The notes under the pieces: model-generated | What the model was told of the DNA's origin: nothing | The model's input: the letters and a program-made list of their open reading frames with translations, nothing else | Database searches by the model: none | Shown here: one piece after another, positions 1 through 9,273 of the stretch | How positions within the stretch are numbered: position 1 is the stretch's first letter | How the letters are laid out: every line of letters begins with the position of its first letter | Position numbers and translations under genes: made by a program | Source of the DNA: Hevea brasiliensis | Taxonomy: Eukaryota; Streptophyta; Magnoliopsida; Malpighiales; Euphorbiaceae | Assembly: GCF_030052815.1 (NCBI RefSeq) | Contig: NC_079503.1 | Coordinates: 51,440,735 to 51,504,734, forward strand | Length of the DNA stretch: 64,000 nt | Direction: 5' to 3'

Positions 1-130
1 AAAAAATTTTAAAAAGAATTAAATTGTGAGTGAGGTATATAAAACCACTAGGTCTAGTTGTTATATCCGTTATTGACCTTATATATCTAAATGTTATAAT
101 AGTCATTAATTGATATTTTTTAGTGGCATA

Positions 131-733
131 CTCAACTCAACTTAACTCAACTAAGCCTTTATTCCAAAAATTTGGGGTCGGGTATATGGATTCGCTTTCT
201 CCACTCTAAACGATTTTGGGTTAAATCCTCAGAAATTTATAATACTTCTAGGTCATATTGTACTACTCTCCTCCAAGTCAATTTAGGTCTATCCATTTTT
301 TTCTTTCTATCCTCTAACCTAATGTGCTCTACTTGTCTAACTGAAGCCTCTGTATGTCTACGCTTCACATGACCAAACCATCTCAATCTCCCTTCTCTCA
401 ACTTATCCTCAATTGGTACTACTCCTACTTTTTCTCTAATACTCTCATTGCGGATTTTATCTAGTCTAGTATGCCCACTCATCCACCTTAACATTCTCAT
501 CTCTGTAAATCTTATCTTAGACGCATATGACTCCTTCAATGCCCAACACTCACTACCATATAACGTAGCCGGTCATATGGCTGTACAGTAAAATTTTCCT
601 TTCAACTTACTGGGAATCTCGCGATCACATAAAACTCCCGTGGCACGTCTCCACTTCAACCATCCGGCTTTAATCCTATGACTAATATCCTCCTCACATC
701 CTCCATCTACTTGAAGGATTGAGCCGAGATTTT
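131..733 (-). mobile_element. 5'-truncated LINE (RTE-like) insertion in the satellite
   Basis: A minus-strand non-LTR retrotransposon fragment bounded by a perfect 15-bp target site duplication, TTTTTTAGTGGCATA, at 116-130 and 734-748. Its 3' end lies at the left and carries a pentamer tail, three TTGAG units and one TTAAG variant in minus-strand reading (131-151). Such short-repeat tails, instead of poly(A), are typical of plant RTE-clade elements. Only the last ~600 bp of the element are present, the usual result of incomplete reverse transcription. The surrounding DNA on both sides is the AT-rich satellite, so it landed after the satellite existed. Confidence 0.9.
237..731 (-). pseudogene. 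LINE ORF2 reverse-transcriptase C-terminal fragment
   Basis: Minus-strand reading from about 731 to 237 gives the C-terminal part of a plant LINE ORF2 protein: an LGS turn, [59 protein letters not shown], and a GRLRWFGHVKRR end. These blocks follow the RT palm/thumb domain in RTE-like LINEs. The frame is open except for one stop (TGA, plus-strand 573-575) where arginine is expected, a C-to-T change in CGA. The fragment lacks the endonuclease and the catalytic YxDD box, so it cannot be functional. Family recognition is from the conserved motif series; the clade name is less certain than the LINE call. Confidence 0.88.
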
Positions 734-1455
734 TTTTTTAGTGGCATAATTAAATAAAAATTTAATGAGTTCATGTTCTAATAATTGAAAAAATATTTTT
801 TTATTTGCCCAACTTATTTTAAAATTTGATCGCCGATATGTGTTAAATTTATTTTTAAGTAATAAAAAAATTAAAAAGAATCAAATTGTGAGTGATGTAC
901 ATAAAACCCCTAAATCTAGTTGTTATATCCACCATTGGCCAATATATCTAAATGTTATAATCGTTATTTATTGATATTTTTTATTGGCCTAATAAAGCAA
1001 AAAATTTAATTGACCAATATTTTAGTATTTTCAAAGTTTTTTTATAGGCCCAATTAAACAAAAAATTAATAAGTTCATATTTTATTTTTTAAAAGATTAG
1101 TTTTTATTGACTAAAAAAAATTGAAAAATTAGTTATTCACATTTTAAAAATTTTCTTTTGGGTAATAAAAAAATATTTTTTTAAAATGTTTCAAATTGTA
1201 AGTTAGATAAACAAAACACCTTGGTATAAAAGTTGCATTTGACTAATACCAAATTCGAGGGTTGAAACATAGCCATAGTCCCTTAATAATTTTAATTTTT
1301 AATTTAAAGTACTTTAAATATTAGTATGATCTTAACTATCTATCACAAAAAAGTGAAAACAAAATTTTAAAACATTGATTTTTTTTTTATTCACCCAATT
1401 AAATAAAAAAATTAATGAGCCCATATTCTAATAATTTGAAGTTTTTTTTTTCATT

Positions 1456-1493
1456 TGTCACGACCCAACCCTATGAGTTGGACCAGCATTAGG
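1456..1493 (-). mobile_element. Element 3: LTR 3' tip (left piece, split by element 2)
   Basis: The sequence begins TGTCACGACCCAACCC and runs up to the TTAGG target duplication of element 2. Removing element 2 joins it cleanly to 17,189, giving a continuous LTR end in which CCCTATGAGTTGG is followed by GCTTGGGTTGGC. Read on the minus strand it is the 3' tip of an LTR ending in GGGTCGTGACA, a common ending for gypsy LTRs in plants. The right piece is at 17,184-19,496. Confidence 0.75.
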
Positions 1494-1623
1494 TGTAATG
1501 ACCCAAACCCAAGGGCCTTTACCGATGCTAAGGATTAGGTTAGCTTAATATTGCCGGAAACTGTAACAAGCCTATAAAACATACACACATTCTTATATCT
1601 CACCATCAAAGCAAGCTCCAAAC

Positions 1624-2487
1624 ATAATGACATGACATACAAGGGCCCATTGCGCAGGTCCGAAAGCAAGCTCATTACTTTGCTTATTTATATTCAGAAT
1701 TAAAGAAGTTGGGCTGGACTTGGCAAGTCCATGGGGCATATGAGATGGGTGCATACTAAAATATTTGGGCTTAAGTTAAAATAAAGATAATTGACTGATT
1801 ATGAAGAAAATAAGCCCATATGTGTGTAAAAGGCCCCTATTTGATGTTTGGAATTGACCAAGTCAAAGAAATCAAAAGGAGATTGAAATATCTTTCAAAT
1901 AAGGAAGCAAATAAGGTTGAAAAGTCACCAAATCTCCTCAAATTTGTTCATCACTATATGGGTAGATTTTTAAAGTGTTTTTTTTTTCAAAAATTTAATA
2001 TTATTTTCTATTTAGAAGACTATTCAAACTTTCTATTTAGTAACCTTGCTATCTTTCCTTTATAGTACTTATAATCAGCCTATATAAAGACCAACTCCTG
2101 TGAGCTCAAAGCATTCTGAATTTTAATCACAATAGTAAATGCTGCTTCATCTTTTTTTTCAAACATTATTTCTTTGTGGCAAAATTTTGACTTATCACAA
2201 GAGTTCCTTGCGTGGCTTTTTTATTGGGATTGTATTCTTTGTGGTGAGATTACTCTTATCAAAGCTTACATTCCTTAGTTATCCTCTTAATTTTGTCTTT
2301 TATTATTGTTGTTTCTTAATTCATAAAATACCAAAAAAAGAAATCCTTTCTTTTTTTTTTCTGATGAAGTTTAATTTGGGTTTATATTGCTTAATTTTGG
2401 CTTATTCTTGTTCCTTGATTCATTCTAGTAAAATTTCTTATCTTTCATAATTAATCAATTTCATTCTCTCCTTTACAAGGCACATCA
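1624..2487 (+). repeat. Element 1 5' LTR
   Basis: A direct repeat of 6,979-7,846. It shares ATAATGACATGACATAC at the start, TTGGGCTGGACT, the TATATAAA box and the ACATCA end. By eye the two copies differ at roughly one base in ten to fifteen, plus small indels (for example a longer T run in the 3' copy), so the insertion is old. The LTR does not start with the usual TG, suggesting a mutated or misplaced 5' boundary. Confidence 0.9.
2091..2098 (+). promoter_or_regulatory. TATA box of element 1 LTR promoter
   Basis: TATATAAA followed about 30 bp later by a plausible initiation zone near 2,120-2,130. The same box is kept in the 3' LTR at 7,439-7,446, with the flanks AATCAGCC and GCTAACTC in place. 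Inferred LTR promoter; no transcription evidence is available here. Confidence 0.6.
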
Positions 2488-2490
2488 GTT

Positions 2491-2503
2491 TGGTATCAGA
2501 GCC
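2491..2503 (+). other. Primer binding site, tRNA-iMet type (element 1)
   Basis: TGGTATCAGAGCC three bases after the 5' LTR end. It is complementary to the 3' end of plant initiator methionine tRNA, the primer used by most plant gypsy and copia elements. The sequence is intact although the element's genes are not. Confidence 0.93.
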
Positions 2504-2611
2504 TTAGTTAAGCAGCACTTTGAAGCCTTTGGAGTGCAAGCACATAAGGGAATGAACCAACCTATCCTTTAACCATGTGAAACACTTAGTGAGTTTGATT
2601 GTGATAGCAAT

Positions 2612-3850
2612 ATGTTTGATGAAGGAGAGGTGCCTCCACCAGTTCCAAGAGGTCTCACATTGGATCAAGCACATATGCTGAGACTTGAAAGACAACAGAA
2701 TGCAATGCAAGACCAAATTGCTCAAATCACACAAGCTTTGGCAAGGCTAGTTGCACTCCAGCCACAAAGAGAGTGCAACGGTCCTATGCAACAAGGGCGT
2801 GGTGATGATGATGATGATAAAGAACCTAGAGTTGAAGAAGGTGCTTATGATAAGCACCTGCCTTGGCATCCAAATGGCCAAAGAGACAATATCAAGATGA
2901 AGATTCCAACCTTTCAAGGTACTAGCTCACCTGAAGAGTACCTAGAATGGGTATAGAAAGTTAACAAAATCTTTGAGTATCAGGAGTACAATGAAGCAAA
3001 GAAGTGCAAAATTACTGCCATTGAGTTTGTTGATTATGCAAACTTATGGTGGGAGAATATAAAGGCTCAAAGACGTAGGGATGGGCTTGATGATGTATAA
3101 ACTTGGCATGAGATGACAAGAATCATGGAGAAGCAATTTGTACTTGAATATTATAAACAGAAGTTGTATATCAAACTCTAAAGTTTGCACTAAGGTGGAA
3201 TGTGTGTGGAAGACTATGTTAAAGAATTTGAGATGTTGATGTTGAGATATGATGTGAGGGCACCACAAGAACAAACCATTGCCCGTTTTCTTGGTGGTTT
3301 GAATTTTGAAATTGCTAATACTATTGAATTTCAACCATATGTGTTTTTGCAAGATGTGATCAAACTTTCCATTAAGGTTGAAAGGCAAAGAATGAAAGGT
3401 GGATACAAGGTCATTACTACCAAAATATTCACAAAACCTTTTAACACTAGCACCCCACTTACTAGTGATAAAGGTGGCATGAAGAAGCATGACAAAGGGG
3501 AGAGCTCTACCAAAACACCAGTTAGCTTGCGCAAGGGCAAGGAGAAGGAAGTAGATCTAGCCCCTCCCAAAAGAAGTAGAGACATAAAATGCTTCAAGTG
3601 CCTTAGCCATGGACACATTGCTTTAGAATGTCCCAACAAGAGAGTAATGATGTTGAGGGAAGCCCAATGGGAGCTAAAAAGTGAAGATGAGACATACGAA
3701 GAGGAAGAGAGTCATGAAGCATATGGTGATGAGGAAGTAGAGTATGTTGATGTTGAGGAGATGTTAGTGGTCAGAAGAACCTTAAGTGCACATGCAATAA
3801 AAAAGGAAGAGCAAAGAGAGAACATCTTCCATATTAGATGCACTATTCTC
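2612..3850 (+). pseudogene. Element 1 gag (capsid/nucleocapsid), broken
   Basis: The reading frame starts at ATG 2,612 with an acidic, Gln-rich N-terminus, then the retrotransposon gag core (KIPTFQGTSSPEEYLEW, later YVKEFEMLMLRYDV and RFLGGLNFEIA). One nucleocapsid CCHC knuckle lies at 3,590-3,631 (CFKC, then H and C in C-x2-C-x4-H-x4-C spacing). Four or more stops interrupt the first half (near 2,956, 3,098, 3,180 and 3,190). The frame then stays open from 3,200 into protease with no gag stop, so gag and protease share a frame. Gag would package the RNA into a virus-like particle; this copy cannot make a full protein. Confidence 0.88.
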
Positions 3851-4210
3851 AACAAGGTATGTAATGTCATTATTGATGGTGGTAGCTATAGTAATGTTGC
3901 TTCTACTACCTTGTTTGAGAAACTTAATTTGCCCACCTTAGTGCATCCTCATCTTTATAAATTGCAATGGCTAAATGATGATGGTGATGTTAATGTGACT
4001 AAGCAAGTAGTTGTTCCTTTCTCCATAGGCAAGTATAAAGATGAAGTTATGTGTGACATTGTGCTCGTGAATGCTAGTCATTTGTTGTTAGGGAGGCCAT
4101 GACAATTTGATAGAAGGGCTGTGCATGATGGTTTTAAAAATACTTATTCTTTTATGAATGATGGGAAAAGAATTGTATTAGCCCCTCTTAGTCCCCAACA
4201 AATACATCAA
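3820..4210 (+). pseudogene. Element 1 protease region
   Basis: In the gag frame, an aspartic-protease motif IIDGGS has its catalytic Asp codon at 3,875-3,877, followed by hydrophobic LLLGRP about 70 residues on, the usual second landmark of plant gypsy proteases. The frame stops at 4,100-4,102, where TGA replaces the Trp codon expected in GRPWQFD. Beyond it the reading QFDRRAVHDGF... continues recognisably to about 4,210. Then the frame shifts by one base and pol continues in the next frame. The enzyme would process the Gag-Pol polyprotein. Confidence 0.85.
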
Positions 4211-4269
4211 GAGTAGCTGATTAGTTACAAAGAAAAGAAGGAGAGTCTGCTCCTTAACAAGGGGATGTT

Positions 4270-5262
4270 TTGAAGGCTATCATTAACCATAATTTTATTT
4301 TTGTGCTTATTATTAAAGAATTACTGGAATCTAACTACATTGCAGTTCCTCCTATGGTGGCCAAACTATTGGAAGAATTTGGAAATGTTTTTCCTGAAGA
4401 GATGCTAGAGGGGCTACCTCCCTTTCATGGCATTGAGCTTCGGATTGATTTCATTCCTGGAGCGGCATTACCAAATAGACCGGCCTACAGAAGCAATCCC
4501 GAAGAGGCTAACGAGTTACATAAGTAAGTCATGAAGCTATTAAGAAAGGGCTATGTTTATGAATCCATAAGCCCATGTTCTGTTCCAGCTTTATTGGTGC
4601 CTAAAAAGGATGGTTCCATGCTCATGTGTGTTGATAGTAAGGCCATCAACAAAATCACTATAAAGTATCGCTATCCCATTCCTAGACTTTATGATATGCT
4701 TGATGAATTACATGGTGCTGTTATCTTTTCAAAAGTTGATTTAAAAAGTGGTTACCATTAGATTTGAATGAAGGAGGGGGATGAATGGAAAACAGCCTTT
4801 AAAATAAAGTTTGGGCTGTATGAGTGGATGGTTATGCCTTTTGGCCATGCTCCTAGCACTTTTATGAGACTTATGAACCATGTACTTTGCCACTTCATTG
4901 GAAAGTTTATGGTTGTTTATTTTGATGATATTTTGATTTATAGCAGGAGTTTTGAAGATCATCTCAAGCATCTAAGGGCTATTTTTGAAGTTCTACACTA
5001 AGAAAAATTATATGTGAACATCAAGAAATGCACTTTTTGCCATGATCAAGTCACATTCCTTGGCTTTGTGGTATCCAAACATGGCGTGGAGGTGGATAAA
5101 GAGAAGGTGCAAGTGATACAAGAATGGCCAGTACCAACTACAATCTCAGAAGTGAGAAGCTTTAATGGCCTACCCTCTTTCTACAAGAGGTTTGTAAAAA
5201 ATTTTAGCACCATCATGGCCCCTATAACCAAATTCTTGAAGAAAAAAGGGAAATTTAATTAG
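4270..5262 (+). pseudogene. Element 1 reverse transcriptase
   Basis: RT of a gypsy element in pieces. The landmarks in order are [71 protein letters not shown], and the active-site box YFDD at 4,918-4,929. The thumb follows ([18 protein letters not shown]). The same frame is kept through stops at 4,525, 4,759, 4,765, 4,999 and 5,260. The normally invariant PFGLTNAP stretch is reduced to PFGHAP (two codons lost). Expected substitutions at the stops are Gln, Arg or Trp codons hit by C-to-T or G-to-A changes. Lineage resembles the CRM/Galadriel side of the chromoviruses, but I am not certain. Confidence 0.88.
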
Positions 5263-5820
5263 AGTGAAGCTGCCCAAAAGAGCTTTGAACTCATCAAAGC
5301 AAAACTAACCTCTACTCCAATACTTGCATTGCCGAATTTTTTGAAGACCTTTGAGGTAGAATGCAATGCTTTTGGAGTGGGAATCAGGGCTATTCTAATG
5401 CAAGAAGGATGTTCCATTGCTTATTTCAGTGAATAGTTGAATGGAGCTAGTTTAAACTACTCAACCTATGACAAAGAGTTTTATGCTTTTGTCCGTGCCT
5501 TGGAGACTTGGCAACACTACCTCTTACTAAGAGAGTTTGTTATCCACAGAGACCATGAGTCCTTGAAGCACCTAAAAGGACAAAGTAAGCTGAACAAGCG
5601 GCATGCTAAATGGGTGGAGTTTCTTGAATCATTCCCATATGTGATCAAGTATAAGAAGGTACACTCCAACATTATGGCTGATGCATTATCCAGGAGGTAT
5701 GGCTTAATCTCTTTGCTAAATACTAAGTTGTTGGGATTTAAGTTGATGATTGAGCAATATAAGTTAGATAGAGACTTTTCTTCTATCTATGATTCTTGCA
5801 AAGAGAAAGCCTTTTAAGGA
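5263..5820 (+). pseudogene. Element 1 RNase H and connection
   Basis: Same frame as RT. It reads [33 protein letters not shown], a stop in YFSE*LNG, then [49 protein letters not shown] and ADALSRRY. The first catalytic Asp of RNase H (usually CDAS) is Asn here (ECNAF), a further inactivating change. RNase H would remove the RNA template during cDNA synthesis. The ADALSRR block marks the end of RNase H in gypsy elements. Confidence 0.86.
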
Positions 5821-6945
5821 TTCTGCCAACATGATGGCTACCTCTTTAAAATGGGAAAGTTGTGTATTCCTAACTATTCTATTAGAGAATTGTTGGTAAG
5901 GGAGGCACATGGAGGGGGTCTTGCTGGCTATTTCAGTGAAAAGAAGACTTTGGAAGCCTTAAAGGAGCATTTCTATTGGCCAAGTATGATGAAAGGTGTG
6001 CATAAGGTAGTGGAGAAATGTGTGGCATGTAAGAAGGCTAAAAGCAAGGAGATGGCGCAAGGGCTATATATGCCTATTCCAATTCCTAATCACCCATGGG
6101 AACATGTAAGCATGGATTTTGTTGTTAGCTTGCCTAGAACTCAAAGGGGCAAAGATTCCATATTAGTTGTTATTAACTGGTTTTCTAAAATGGCCCATTT
6201 TGTTCCTTGCCATAAAACTGATGATGCTTCTCTTGTTGCTAACCTTTTCTTTAAGGAAATTGTTAGGTTACATGGCATTCCAAGGAGCATTATTTCAGAT
6301 CGTGATGCCAAGTTCCTAAGCTATTTTTAGAAGACTTTGTGGAAGAAGCTTGGAACTCACCTCCTTTTTAGTGTAGCCTGTCATCCTCAAATAGATGGGC
6401 AAATGGAGGTGGTGAATAGAATTCTCTCTACCTTAATAAGAACTATCATAAAAAAGAATTTGAAGAGTTGGGATGAATGCTTGGCCTATGTTGAATTTGC
6501 CTACAACCAAAGTGTGCACAGTTCAACTAAGCATTCTCCTTTTGAAGTAGTTTATGGCTTCAATCCAATCACACTAATGGATTTGATGTGAATTCCTATT
6601 CAGGAAAGAGCCAATGTTGATGGGGAGAAGAAGAAAAAGATGGTGAAGTCTATGCATAAGCAAGTTACAAAGCTCATTAAGGCAAAAAATGAACAATACA
6701 TCAAAACCACAAATGAGAAGAGGATGCAAGTTTGGTTTGAACTCGGTGATCTAGTGTGGCTTCACTTGAAGAAAGAGAGATATCCAAATCAGAAGAAGTC
6801 TAAGTTGTTACCAAGAGCTGATGGTCCATTCCATGCGGTAGCAAGAATCAATGGCAATGCTTACAAGGTGAATTTGCCTGGTGAGTATAATATTTTTACT
6901 ACTTTCAATGTGAGGGATCTTTCTTCTTACTTGGAAGATGATTAA
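5821..6945 (+). pseudogene. Element 1 integrase
   Basis: In order: the zinc-binding region ([11 protein letters not shown], with the second His replaced by Tyr, and CVACKKAK), the catalytic core with MDFVVSLP (first Asp), IISDRDAKF (second Asp) and QMEVVNR (Glu), then [20 protein letters not shown] and a C-terminal GDLVWLHLKKER / KLLPRADGPF / TFNVRDLSSY segment. Stops lie at 5,815, 6,328 and 6,589. No chromodomain follows; the frame ends at a TAA at 6,943. The enzyme would insert the cDNA into the genome. Inactive because of the stops and the damaged zinc site. Confidence 0.88.
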
Positions 6946-6948
6946 ATC

Positions 6949-6978
6949 CTAATCAACAAGGGAGAGATAATGTGCCAC
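6949..6978 (+). other. Polypurine tract region (element 1)
   Basis: A purine-rich AACAAGGGAGAGATAA stretch lies just before the 3' LTR start, where plus-strand DNA synthesis would be primed. It is not as clean as a fresh polypurine tract, in keeping with age. Confidence 0.55.
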
Positions 6979-7846
6979 ATAATGACATGACATACGAGAG
7001 CCCATTGACTAGGTCCAAAAGCAAGCTCATTACTTTGCTTGCTTGTATTCAGAATTAAAGAAGTTGGGCTGGACTGGGCAAGTCCATAGGGCATATGAGA
7101 TGGGTGCATACTAAAATGTTTGGGCTTAAGTTAAAAATAAAGATAACGGGTTGATTATGAAGAAAACAATCCCATATGTGTGTAAAAGGCCCTTATTTGC
7201 TGTTTGAAATTGACCAAGTTAAAGAAATCAGAAGGAGATTAAAATATCTTTCAAATAAGGAAGGAAATAAAGTTGAAAGTCACCAAATCTCCTCAAATTT
7301 GTGCATTACTATATGGGCAGATTTCTGAAGTGTTTTTTTTTTTTTCAAAAATTTAATATTATTTTCTATTTAGAAGACTATTCAAACTTCCTATTTAGTA
7401 ACCTTGATATCTTTCCTTTATAGTGCTTGTAATCAGCCTATATAAAGGCTAACTCTTGTAACCTCAAAGCATTTTGAATTTTAATCATATTAGCAAGTGT
7501 TGCTTCTTCTTTCTTATCAAACATTATTTGTTTGTGGCAAAATTCTGACTTATCACAAGAATTCCTTGTGTGGCATCTTCATTGGGATTTTATTCTTTGT
7601 GGTGAGATTACTCTTATCAAAGCATATATTTTTTAGTTATCCTCTTAATTTTGTCTTTTATTATTATTGTTTCATAATTCATAAAATACCAAAAAAAGAA
7701 ATCATTTGTTTTCTTTTTTCTATTGAAGTTTGATTTGGGTTTATATTGCTTAATTTTGGCTTATTCTTGTTCTTTGATTCATTCCAACAGAATTTCTTAT
7801 CTTTCATAATTAATCAATTTCATTCTCTCCTTCACAAAGCACATCA
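6979..7846 (+). repeat. Element 1 3' LTR
   Basis: Matches 1,624-2,487 over its full length, including the TATATAAA box (7,439-7,446) and the end TTCACAAAGCACATCA. It is followed at once by AAAC, the short duplicated host sequence, and then by element 2 LTR sequence. Confidence 0.9.
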
Positions 7847-7850
7847 AAAC

Positions 7851-9273
7851 CATCACACTTTAGTCTTACCATACATACTTAGACATTCACAACATAAATT
7901 TGGTTTAAAATTTGAACATTTATGTACATAGAAAAATCACTAAAGTGTATTATTTAAACATACATACATCCTTTCAAAGGAAAAGCAAAGCCTTAAATAT
8001 TGTCATTGACATTGCTTAAAACTTAAAATATTGCATAACTCCAACATTCTGTCATTACCAGCATAGCACTGTCCATTCACATTTTACATGTCTAACTATC
8101 CATGCATCATATATAAAATTGTGCATTAACTACCCCTATTGCCCTCTTTCCCATGAAATTTTCTAATCCTATATACCAACATCTAGGGTTAGGGGAAAGG
8201 GGTGAGCTTACAAAAGCTCAGTGAGTAAACTAACTAATCATAAATTGATTTTCTCATTCTTTTCATACACTTGCTATGCAACAATCAAATGGGTTTTCAC
8301 ATCATAAACATTTCAAATAGGATGAACATAGTCGCTAGTGACTCCCCTAATCCAATGTGCTTAGCTCATATAGAGGCTCTTCAGGACTTTCACTTAATAT
8401 ATCTAATGTGCCTGGCTCACGCAAAGGCCCCTTAGGACTTTTGCTTAAAACATGATGTGTCATGCACTGGAGGCAACATAAAGATCTCCCTTTGGATTTT
8501 ATGGATCCATAACATACATAACATGACATGACATGACATAGTCATAAACATGGGGAGAGTTAGTGGGCCATCCATAATCCATCATGCACCAATAACAAAT
8601 ATGCAATTATACAACATATTTGTGTTCTAAATGCATACACCCTAAATAAATATGACATGATGCATGAGGATGATCATAATTTAAATTTAAAAGGTTTACA
8701 TTTATTAAGGTTAGAATTACTCACCTTTTGAATCCTATCAATCACCTAACTCGAATAGCAGGTATCCTTGTATCCTTGACTTATCGAGTCCCTCAAGTCC
8801 GACCCTATAACATCGAACCCTAAATAGTTATACAAGGTTCTAAAACTCTATACACATAATAAACATCTTATTCTAGGCCTTTAGGAATCATAAAACCATA
8901 TTTTGGAACCTTAAAAAAGAAGGGAGAAAAAGTCAGGTAGATCCTACTTTGGCTGCCAAAGTTTTAGATTTCGACTACCAAAGTCTCACGCTTCGGATGA
9001 CCCTTTTGTCCAGTATTAAAGGCTACCAAACCTAGAAAATTTCTAGATTTTCCTAAGATACTGCATGCTTTGGCTGCTGAAATTGTGGTTTTTGATAGCT
9101 GAACCTGGGAATTTTTAGAATTCCCAAGTCAAAGACCTATAGAATCTTTCTTTCATTAACACCTAAACTCACTCCAAAGTTCTAAAACTCAAACCAAACA
9201 TATAAACAACTCTCTAGGGGCCTAAAACAACATGAAATCATGCTTGATTCACACATGCATTAGTTTAAAAGAG
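7851..9273 (-). repeat. Element 2 3' LTR (left copy, truncated)
   Basis: Together with 1,494-1,623 this matches the right LTR from 14,798 to about 16,370 with scattered differences. Shared landmarks include CACTAAAGTGTATT, the AAAAGCTCAGTGAGTAAACTAAC block (8,215 and 15,295) and TGCATGAGGA. The match ends abruptly near 9,273 (ACATGCATTAGTTTA against ACATACATTAACTTA). After that the left copy holds unrelated sequence, so about 810 bp corresponding to the LTR's 5' part (16,371-17,183) are lost. No gene is visible here. Confidence 0.85.

Larger units (their letters stand above)
1..1455 (-). repeat. AT-rich ~655-bp satellite, reverse-orientation block
   Basis: This stretch is the reverse complement of the tandem repeat at 19,497-25,085. 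For example, 900-975 read on the minus strand matches the repeat's passage around GACGATTATAACATTTAG and ACTAGACCTAGGTG, and 1,240-1,275 reversed matches the passage around the GAGTTTGGTGTTAG core. It holds about 1.3 monomers outside the LINE (131-733), including one shortened unit: copies of the half-unit A core at about 90 and 949 are only some 240 bp apart once the LINE is removed, instead of about 655. It runs off the left edge of the window. No coding potential is visible. Confidence 0.85.
1624..7846 (+). mobile_element. Element 1: complete but dead Ty3/gypsy element
   Basis: A full-length plus-strand element inserted into the left LTR of element 2. It has two ~865-bp LTRs (1,624-2,487 and 6,979-7,846), a tRNA-iMet primer site, gag, protease, RT, RNase H and integrase in the gypsy order, and a purine-rich stretch before the 3' LTR. 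The host LTR sequence resumes after it: CTCCAAAC at 1,616-1,623 and AAACCATCACAC from 7,847, matching CTCCAAACTATTACAC in element 2's other LTR. Only AAAC (1,620-1,623; 7,847-7,850) is cleanly duplicated, so the exact LTR start is uncertain by a base or two. There are more than a dozen in-frame stops and one gag/pol frame change. Confidence 0.92.

Noticed and set aside
1820..2450. Plus-strand frames of 81 and 103 codons in element 1's 5' LTR
   Set aside because: The corresponding place in the 3' LTR has different frame breaks. The region is promoter/leader sequence.
2491..2503. Possible tRNA gene at TGGTATCAGAGCC
   Set aside because: Only 13 bases match the tRNA 3' end, placed right after an LTR. 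It is a primer binding site, not a tRNA gene.
3044..3490. 148-codon minus-strand frame
   Set aside because: Antisense of the element 1 gag. The sense strand has gag core motifs and a CCHC knuckle; the antisense has none.
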